Shown in pieces: positions 1-4,824 of a stretch of DNA of 5,124 nucleotides. The notes under the pieces were generated by a model that was not told the origin of the DNA, searched no databases, and saw nothing but the letters and a program-made list of their open reading frames with translations. Origin of the DNA: Gammaproteobacteria bacterium (GTDB lineage: Bacteria > Pseudomonadota > Gammaproteobacteria > JAJDOJ01); contig JALVEU010000046.1 in assembly GCA_027030565.1 (NCBI GenBank), positions 1 to 5,124 on the forward strand, in the 5' to 3' direction. The translations under genes were made by a program, and so were the position numbers. Every line of letters starts with the position of its first letter. Position 1 is the stretch's first letter.

Positions 1-929
1 ACCCCGAAGTCGCGCAGCTTGAGCTCCACCAGGCGCGACATAGCCTCCAGCGCCGATTCCGAATAACCGCCCTCCCCGCTCCGCGGCGGGTCGAGCAGTG
101 ACAAGGGCGGCAACTCGGTGTCCGCAGGGATCTCGAGCAGCGGGATCTGGCGCTCGCGTTCGGCGCGCTCACCGGGCTCCGGCGGACCGAGTGCGGGCTC
201 GATTCGTGGCACCTTGCGCCGCTTGCGCTTCTCGCGCCGACGCTCGGCCTCGACCACGACCCGGCGCTCGCGGCGCGCCCGTTCCGCGGCACCGGCCTCT
301 TGCCAGCGGCGCACCCACCGTAGACCCAGGCTTGTGCCCACCAGGGCCCAGTGGCCGATCCACTCCGCCACGCTCCCCCAGGACAACCCGATCGCCAGCG
401 TCACGCCCGCCAGGAACATGGCCGTGAGGAGGAGGCTCGCCCCGACGATACTCAGCTCGGGCACCATGGCCCCGGCCAGCGCCTCGCCGAGCACCCCCCC
501 CGCATGCTGGGGCAGTCCGCCACCCAAGAAGTGCATGGTGGCCAAGGCGCAGCCCGAGACCACCATCACCAGGAAGCCCGCCCAGCGCACCGCCAGCAGG
601 CTCCAGTCGGTCTGCCCCTCTCGCATCTCGCCACGCACGACCAACCAGCCGCTCCAGCCGATCATGGGTGGGGCGAGGAAGGCGAGATACCCGAGCAGGT
701 AAAACAGTAGATCGGCGATCCACGCCCCCGCAGCACCACCAAGGTTGTGTACCGTACTGTGCGTACCGGTGTGGGACCAACCGGGGTCGCCGGGATCGTA
801 GCTCAGCAGGGACAGCAGCAGCAGCAGCGCGACCGCCAACACCAGCAGCCCAGCCCCCTCCCGGAGCAGATGGATCACCCTGCCCCGCATGGGATCGGCA
901 TCGACCTTCTTCAGCGTCGCCTGCGCCAC
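1..929 (-). CDS. ftsK: DNA translocase FtsK, N-terminal part (3' end of gene outside window)
   Basis: FtsK is a septum-anchored, hexameric DNA pump that clears and aligns chromosome termini during division and activates XerCD recombination at dif. The visible 309 codons give an N-terminal membrane domain with four hydrophobic segments at about residues 26-43, 72-92, 113-132 and 160-182. The family-typical SYDPGDPGWSHTG follows helix 1, and a GGGLPQHAGGVLG segment lies between helices 3 and 4. Next is a strongly charged Arg/Glu/Lys linker (about 205-261), a short Pro-containing stretch, and from about residue 291 the ALEAMSRLVELKLRDFG that opens the alpha domain. The linker is only about 85 residues, far shorter than in E. 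coli. The Walker motor and gamma domain lie beyond position 1. I chose the GTG at 929 because a GGAGGG (942-947) and a promoter lie just upstream; the ATG at 890 is the alternative. The family assignment is secure, the start less so. Confidence 0.93.
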   Translation of the reverse strand, partial: MAQATLKKVDADPMRGRVIHLLREGAGLLVLAVALLLLLSLLSYDPGDPGWSHTGTHSTVHNLGGAAGAWIADLLFYLLGYLAFLAPPMIGWSGWLVVRGEMREGQTDWSLLAVRWAGFLVMVVSGCALATMHFLGGGLPQHAGGVLGEALAGAMVPELSIVGASLLLTAMFLAGVTLAIGLSWGSVAEWIGHWALVGTSLGLRWVRRWQEAGAAERARRERRVVVEAERRREKRKRRKVPRIEPALGPPEPGERAERERQIPLLEIPADTELPPLSLLDPPRSGEGGYSESALEAMSRLVELKLRDFG

Positions 930-941
930 GGGAATCAGCTG

Positions 942-947
942 CCCTCC
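942..947 (-). promoter_or_regulatory. Ribosome binding site of ftsK
   Basis: On the minus strand this reads GGAGGG, 12 bases before the GTG at 929. It is a strong Shine-Dalgarno match at slightly long spacing. It favours the GTG over the ATG at 890, which has only a purine run about 14 bases upstream. Confidence 0.55.
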
Positions 948-959
948 AATATGAAGTTC

Positions 960-988
960 ATTCTAGAAAACGACCTTAGTACATTGAA
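960..988 (-). promoter_or_regulatory. Putative sigma-70-type promoter of ftsK
   Basis: On the minus strand, TTCAAT (983-988) as a weak -35 box and TAGAAT (960-965; five of six consensus bases) as a -10 box are separated by 17 bases. They sit in an AT-richer island (about 947-1012) inside GC-rich DNA. Transcription would start near 953, giving a leader of about 24 bases before the GTG at 929. The -10 box overlaps an 8-base palindrome, TTCTAGAA (961-968). The call rests on sequence resemblance and position only. Confidence 0.45.
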
Positions 989-1096
989 CGCAAGCGATTC
1001 TAAACGGGAAGAGCCCCTGGGACCAAGACGCCGACCAAACGGTATCCCGCGCGCGACCAGCGGCTACCCAAAGTGCGGCCGCCGCCACCAGACCCA

Positions 1097-1110
1097 GCGG
1101 TGGACACCGC
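1097..1110. repeat. Short inverted repeat upstream of trxB
   Basis: GCGGTG (1097-1102) and CACCGC (1105-1110) are perfect 6-base arms around a 2-base centre, just upstream of the candidate trxB -35 box. A second pairing, CCACC (1085-1089) with GGTGG (1099-1103), overlaps it. It could be a protein-binding site, but 6-base arms in GC-rich DNA may be coincidental. Confidence 0.25.
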
Positions 1111-1120
1111 CCGTGGTGCC

Positions 1121-1149
1121 TTTACCTGCTCCATCGGGACCCGTACCAT
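1121..1149 (+). promoter_or_regulatory. trxB: Candidate trxB promoter
   Basis: TTTACC (1121-1126) and TACCAT (1144-1149) each match four of six sigma-70 consensus bases and are 17 bases apart. Transcription would begin near 1156, leaving an untranslated leader of about 87 bases. This is the best candidate I see upstream of the operon, but such matches occur by chance. Confidence 0.28.
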
Positions 1150-1242
1150 GCGCGTGTCCAGCGGCGGCCGAGAGGCCCCTGCCGCAGGATGGTATGGGCA
1201 CGGTCTCACCCGCACCCGCGTTCGAATGGAGAAAAAGTATAC

Positions 1243-2217
1243 ATGAGCGATTTAAAGCACAGCCGCGTGCTGATCCTCGGTTCCGGCCCTGCCGGCTACA
1301 CGGCCTCGATCTACGCGGCCCGCGCCGACCTCAAGCCCGTGTTGATCACCGGGCTCGAGCAGGGCGGACAGCTCATGACCACGACGGACGTGGAGAACTG
1401 GCCCGGCGAACCCGAAGGGGTGCAGGGCCCTCAGCTCATGGAACGCATGTTGCGCCACGCCCAGGCCTTTGAAACCGAGATCGTCTTCGACCACATCCAT
1501 ACCGCGGACCTGGGGAAACGGCCCTTCGAACTGACCGGGGATATGGGCCGCTACACCTGTGACGCACTCATCATCGCCACGGGCGCCTCGGCCCAATACC
1601 TGGGACTGGAGTCCGAGCAGTTCTATCGGGGCAAAGGGGTATCGGCCTGCGCCACCTGTGACGGGTTCTTCTATCGAGACCAACCCGTGGCCGTGGTGGG
1701 TGGGGGCAACACGGCCGTGGAGGAAGCCCTGTATCTGGCCAACATCGCTTCGCACGTGACCCTCGTCCACCGGCGCGACGCCCTGCGGGCCGAGAAGATC
1801 CTGCAGGACCGCCTGTTCGAGCGCGAGAAGGAAGGCAAGATCAGCATCGAATGGAACCACGTGGTCGACGAAGTCCTGGGTGACGGACAGGTGGTCACAG
1901 GGCTGCGCCTGCGCCATGTGAAAACGGGACAGACCAAGGACCTCGCCGTCAACGGGGTCTTCATCGCCATCGGACACAAACCCAACACCGACATCTTTGC
2001 CGGTCAGCTGGACATGGACAACGGCTACATCGTGGTCAAGGCGGGGCGGGACGGGGATTTCACGGCGACCAGCGTGCCGGGCGTGTTCGCCGCCGGGGAC
2101 GTCATGGATCACGTCTATCGCCAGGCCATCACCTCGGCCGGGGCCGGGTGCATGGCGGCTCTGGACGCCGAACGTTACCTGGACATGCTGGAGCACCATC
2201 CTCCCCGCATCGAGTGA
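1243..2217 (+). CDS. trxB: Thioredoxin-disulfide reductase TrxB
   Basis: This cytoplasmic FAD flavoenzyme passes electrons from NADPH to thioredoxin and so supports ribonucleotide reduction, disulfide repair and peroxide defence. The 324-residue product has the usual family length. It shows the FAD-binding GSGPAG (residues 13-18), an IATGA motif (111-115), the redox-active CATC disulfide (Cys136 and Cys139), the NADPH-binding GGGNTA (153-158), the HRR (176-178) that recognises the NADPH phosphate, and the closing FAD motif FAAGDV (282-287). I start it at the ATG at 1243, preceded by GGAG at 1228-1231. This gives MSDLKHSRVLILGSGPAG, the typical short lead-in. An in-frame ATG at 1189 would add 18 unlike residues and is rejected. 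It is the first gene of a three-gene operon; its stop overlaps the next start by four bases. Confidence 0.98.
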   Translation: MSDLKHSRVLILGSGPAGYTASIYAARADLKPVLITGLEQGGQLMTTTDVENWPGEPEGVQGPQLMERMLRHAQAFETEIVFDHIHTADLGKRPFELTGDMGRYTCDALIIATGASAQYLGLESEQFYRGKGVSACATCDGFFYRDQPVAVVGGGNTAVEEALYLANIASHVTLVHRRDALRAEKILQDRLFEREKEGKISIEWNHVVDEVLGDGQVVTGLRLRHVKTGQTKDLAVNGVFIAIGHKPNTDIFAGQLDMDNGYIVVKAGRDGDFTATSVPGVFAAGDVMDHVYRQAITSAGAGCMAALDAERYLDMLEHHPPRIE

Positions 2218-3368
2218 CCCTGCACGTCACGACCACCGAGTCGCTGGCAGAAGTCTGCGCGCAGGACTGGGACGCCCTGCTGGGCCCCGACCCCCAGCCG
2301 TTCCTCACGCACACCTTCCTCTACGGATTGGAACGCCACGGCTGCGTGGGCGAATCCCAGGGCTGGCAACCCCGACATCTCCTGGTGCAGGACGCCGGAG
2401 GACGACTGGTGGGGGCGACGCCCCTCTACGTCAAGACGCATCCCTATGGGGAACTCGTCTTCGACTGGGCGTGGGCCGACGCCTATGCACGCCATGGCCG
2501 TGCTTATTATCCAAAGGCCGTGGGCGCGGTGCCTTTCACCCCGGTCTCCGGCCCCCGGCTCCTGGTCCACCCCGATGCACCGACCGCCGCAGTGCGCTCC
2601 CGGCTCGTGGCCGCGACGCTGGCCGAGGCCCACGGGGCCGGCTGGAGCGGTGTGCACTGGCTGTTCGCGAGACCGGACGAGACACGGTTGCTGGAACGCG
2701 AAGGCGGATTCCTGCGGGTCGATCTGCAGTACCACTGGGACAATCCCGGTTATGCCAGCTGGGAGGATTTCCTCAAGCGGCTGCGGTCCAAGCGGCGCAA
2801 GGAGATCCGGCGAGAACGCGAGCGGGTTCGACAGCAGGGGCTGGCGGTACGTGTGGTCCATGGCGACGAGGCCACCGAGGCCGATCTCGACGCAGCCCAC
2901 GCGCTCTACGCCGCCCTGTTCGATCGCAAGTACGGGTACCCCACGCTCACCCGGGCGTTCTTTCGAGACGTGGGTCCACGGCTCGGCACCGGGCTGGTGT
3001 TGTTCTTCGCCGAGGCCCGCGGCCGCCCCGTGGCCGTGGCCATCTGCCTGCGCGACGCGCGGAGCCTGTACGGACGGTACTGGGGCTCGGCCGCTCGCCA
3101 CGACTGCCTGCACTTCGAGCTCTGCTACTACCAGGGGATCCAATATTGCATCGAGCACGGGCTGTCTCGCTTCGAACCCGGAGCCCAGGGGGAGCATAAG
3201 ATCCCCCGCGGCTTTCTCCCGATGCCCACTTGGTCGGCGCACTGGATCGCCGATCCCGGGTTCGCCGAGGCACTGCGCCAGTGGAGCCTTCGGGAGCAGG
3301 CCGCGGTCCTCCAGGCGTACGAGGCCCTGATGACGGCATCGCCGTACCGGCGCCAGGGGCGGCCGTGA
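2214..3368 (+). CDS. PF04339 / FemAB-like GNAT-fold acyltransferase (COG3146), substrate unknown
   Basis: The 384-residue product belongs to the proteobacterial family annotated as peptidoglycan biosynthesis/recognition or GNAT N-acetyltransferase. I recognise it from PFLTHTFLYGLE (29-40), the basic RSKRRKEIRRERERVR helix (191-206), the YWGSA segment (289-293) and the hallmark FEPGAQGEHKIPRGF (320-334) followed by TWSAHW (339-344). The family resembles FemABX aminoacyltransferases, but to my knowledge no reaction is established. There is no signal peptide or membrane helix, so it is probably cytoplasmic. I chose the GTG at 2214, which overlaps the trxB stop as GTGA. The in-frame ATG at 2148 lies deep inside trxB. 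No good Shine-Dalgarno sequence lies at normal distance (GGAG at 2190-2193 is 20 bases away), which suggests coupling to trxB translation. Family call firm, function open. Confidence 0.88.
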   Translation: MTLHVTTTESLAEVCAQDWDALLGPDPQPFLTHTFLYGLERHGCVGESQGWQPRHLLVQDAGGRLVGATPLYVKTHPYGELVFDWAWADAYARHGRAYYPKAVGAVPFTPVSGPRLLVHPDAPTAAVRSRLVAATLAEAHGAGWSGVHWLFARPDETRLLEREGGFLRVDLQYHWDNPGYASWEDFLKRLRSKRRKEIRRERERVRQQGLAVRVVHGDEATEADLDAAHALYAALFDRKYGYPTLTRAFFRDVGPRLGTGLVLFFAEARGRPVAVAICLRDARSLYGRYWGSAARHDCLHFELCYYQGIQYCIEHGLSRFEPGAQGEHKIPRGFLPMPTWSAHWIADPGFAEALRQWSLREQAAVLQAYEALMTASPYRRQGRP

Positions 3369-4108
3369 GCTTGACCTGGCTCGATCCCCGGGACCCGTAT
3401 CAGCCGTTCCCGCCGGTCGAACACGCCCTGCGCGAGCCCGACGGTCTGCTCGCCGTGGGTGGCGATCTCAGCGTGCCGCGGCTGCTGAGCGCCTACCGCA
3501 GCGGGATCTTTCCATGGTTCGAGGAGGGGCAGCCGATTCTATGGTGGTCACCAGATCCGAGGCTGGTCCTCTTCCCCCCGGAGATCCGTGTTCGGCGCAG
3601 CCTGCGCAAGGTCCTGCGCAATCGCCCCTGGCAGGTCACCATGGACACCTGCTTCGAGGCCGTGGTGCGGCAATGCGCCGAGCCGCGCTCCGGCCAGGCC
3701 GGTACCTGGATCACCCGTTCCATGGTCCACGCCTATCACGAGCTCCACCGGGCGGGTCATGCGCACTCGGTGGAGGTCTGGTCCGACCAAGAAGAGCTGA
3801 TCGGCGGGCTCTATGGGGTTGCCATCGGCGGCGCGTTCTTCGGCGAATCCATGTTCACACGCGCCCCGGACGCCTCGAAGGTGGCGCTGGTCTGGCTGGC
3901 CCGCCAGCTCGAGGACTGGGGCTTCGGGCTCATCGACTGCCAGATGGTGACCGCACACCTCGTCCGCATGGGTGCCCGGCCCCTGTCGCGCGCGGCGTTC
4001 ATCCGCCTGCTACGCCGTTACACGGAGCAGGCACGGCCGCCCGGGCCTTGGCGGTTCACCGTGGACCGGGACCGGATCCTGGAAAGACCGGACCCACACC
4101 GCTCATGA
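3365..4108 (+). CDS. aat: Leucyl/phenylalanyl-tRNA-protein transferase Aat
   Basis: Aat moves leucine or phenylalanine from aminoacyl-tRNA to proteins with N-terminal Lys or Arg, creating N-degrons that ClpS delivers to ClpAP. The 247-residue product matches the family in length and motifs: PDGLLAVGGDLSVPRLLSAY (25-44), GIFPWF (47-52), WWSPDPR (60-66), TWIT (114-117), HAHSVEVW (132-139), FFGESMF (158-164) and DCQ (191-193). Asp191 and Gln193 correspond to the catalytic Asp186/Gln188 pair reported for E. coli Aat, and Glu161 to its conserved Glu156. The start is the GTG at 3365, overlapping the preceding stop as GTGA, with AGGGG at 3355-3359 as a likely ribosome binding site. Earlier in-frame starts (such as 3230) lie inside the previous gene. 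In many relatives ate follows aat; here it does not. Confidence 0.97.
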   Translation: MSLTWLDPRDPYQPFPPVEHALREPDGLLAVGGDLSVPRLLSAYRSGIFPWFEEGQPILWWSPDPRLVLFPPEIRVRRSLRKVLRNRPWQVTMDTCFEAVVRQCAEPRSGQAGTWITRSMVHAYHELHRAGHAHSVEVWSDQEELIGGLYGVAIGGAFFGESMFTRAPDASKVALVWLARQLEDWGFGLIDCQMVTAHLVRMGARPLSRAAFIRLLRRYTEQARPPGPWRFTVDRDRILERPDPHRS

Positions 4109-4247
4109 GCGGGCGTCCCCACCACAGCGGAAGATCACCCATGCGCTTGGCCGCCAAACGGGGTACACTCCATGCCCGGTTGCATTCCGACCACCATCCC
4201 GGCGGTATCAGGCGGACGGTGTCTTGGCTTTCTCTCTCACTTCCAAT

Positions 4248-4252
4248 GGAGG
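4248..4252 (+). promoter_or_regulatory. Ribosome binding site deciding the DUF302 start
   Basis: GGAGG lies 11 bases before the ATG at 4264. The only nearby in-frame alternative, the ATG at 4246, overlaps this site, so the downstream ATG is preferred. Confidence 0.6.
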
Positions 4253-4263
4253 CTCGAGACGTC

Positions 4264-4653
4264 ATGTATGCTTTCCACGCCACCATTCCGGGCCCCTTTG
4301 AGGGCGCACTGACGCGGGTGACCGATGCGCTGAAGGAGGAGGGCTTCGGCGTACTCACGGAAATCGACGTGCAGGCGACCTTGAAGGAAAAGATGGGCGT
4401 GGAAATGCGTCCCTACCGCATCCTCGGCGCCTGCAATCCTCCCCTCGCCCACAGGTTGCTGAGCACAGACCCCGATATCGGTCTCTTGTTGCCGTGCAAC
4501 GTGGTGGTCCGCGAAGAGGAAGATGGCAACGTTGTGGTCGGTTTTCTGGACCCGGTCCCCCTCCTTCGCTTGGCCGAGAACGAGACGGTGGACCAGGTCG
4601 CCCAGGACGCGCGGGACCGGCTGATGCGGGTGCGCGACGCGCTGTCGTCCTGA
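4264..4653 (+). CDS. DUF302 domain protein
   Basis: The 129-residue product is a single DUF302 domain, a small alpha/beta fold of unknown biochemical role found across bacteria. It begins with MYAFHATIPGPFEGALTRV, typical of the family, followed by the amphipathic helix and EEGFGVLTEID (25-35), LKEKMG (40-45), YRILGACNPPLAHRLL (51-66), GLLLPCNVVV (73-82) and a C-terminal helix. Cys57 and Cys78 are its only cysteines and sit in the conserved ACNP and LPCN motifs. There is no signal peptide, so it should stay in the cytoplasm. It lies 155 bases after aat and may have its own promoter, though I see no convincing one. The same frame is open back to an ATG (4105) overlapping the aat stop, which would add 53 residues; these do not resemble the family, so I prefer 4264. 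Function unknown. Confidence 0.85.
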   Translation: MYAFHATIPGPFEGALTRVTDALKEEGFGVLTEIDVQATLKEKMGVEMRPYRILGACNPPLAHRLLSTDPDIGLLLPCNVVVREEEDGNVVVGFLDPVPLLRLAENETVDQVAQDARDRLMRVRDALSS

Positions 4654-4748
4654 GCACCGAAGACACACGCATTGGACCGCGTCCGCCCCCGGCTCCGCCG
4701 TCGCAGCCCGGTACCGGCATCCAGGTTCTTTGCGAAGAATGGTTTTTG

Positions 4749-4799
4749 CGACACCGACCGCCTTGGGCGGTTCCGACACCGGCAGGTCTCTTCTTGCCG
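4749..4799 (+). promoter_or_regulatory. Two adjacent hairpins with a flanking 8-base direct repeat, leader of the Met-rich gene
   Basis: CGACACCG occurs at 4749-4756 and again at 4774-4781. Between the copies, ACCGCC-TTG-GGCGGT (4757-4771) forms a perfect 6-base-pair hairpin. A second stem pairs CGGCAGG (4780-4786) with CTTGCCG (4793-4799), including one G-U pair. No run of T follows the first stem, so this is not a clear intrinsic terminator. It could end the DUF302 transcript weakly, form a leader structure, or contain a protein-binding site. Confidence 0.3.
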
Positions 4800-4811
4800 C
4801 ATGTTCACCAT

Positions 4812-4816
4812 GGGAG
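4812..4816 (+). promoter_or_regulatory. Ribosome binding site of the Met-rich repeat gene
   Basis: GGGAG, 8 bases before the ATG at 4825, is well placed. It supports this start, which is also the one that yields a good signal peptide. Confidence 0.65.
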
Positions 4817-4824
4817 ATGACGAC

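Larger units (their letters stand above)
930..1242. other. Divergent ftsK/trxB intergenic region, no gene seen
   Basis: This 313-base stretch separates the two divergent genes. The ftsK-proximal 80 bases are AT-richer and hold the ftsK promoter and ribosome binding site. The rest is GC-rich and holds a candidate trxB promoter and a small inverted repeat (1097-1110). A 71-codon minus-strand reading frame (1000-1215) has no recognisable motif and low-complexity Gly/Arg/Pro content, so I do not call it a gene. GTTCGAAT at 1219-1226 resembles a tRNA T-loop, but no flanking stem or cloverleaf can be built around it. Confidence 0.6.

Noticed and set aside
118..702. A 194-codon plus-strand open frame and other long frames opposite ftsK
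   Set aside because: The minus strand here encodes an unmistakable FtsK membrane domain; the plus-strand products are Arg/Pro/Ser-rich with no motif, typical of antisense frames in GC-rich DNA.
1000..1215. Small minus-strand frame of 71 codons between ftsK and trxB
   Set aside because: It has a Gly/Arg/Pro-biased product, no recognisable motif and no clear ribosome binding site, and it overlaps the likely trxB promoter region.
1219..1226. GTTCGAAT resembling a tRNA T-loop
   Set aside because: The flanking bases do not pair as a T-stem and no acceptor or anticodon stem can be drawn around it.
1189..1242. Longer TrxB start at the ATG at 1189
   Set aside because: The extra 18 residues are unlike TrxB N-termini, and the ATG at 1243 has a GGAG and gives the standard start before the FAD motif.
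1252..2199. A 315-codon minus-strand open frame opposite trxB, and a 355-codon one opposite the FemAB-like gene (2175-3242)
   Set aside because: Long antisense frames are expected in GC-rich coding DNA. Neither product shows a recognisable domain, while the plus-strand genes have full family motifs.
4147..4169. Possible DUF302 promoter, TTGGCC (4147-4152) with TACACT (4164-4169)
   Set aside because: The spacing is only 11 bases, too short for a sigma-70 promoter, and no -35-like box lies 16-18 bases before TACACT.
4757..4771. Intrinsic terminator after the DUF302 gene
   Set aside because: The stem is good but is followed by TTCCGACACC, not a T-run, so I record it only as a leader hairpin.
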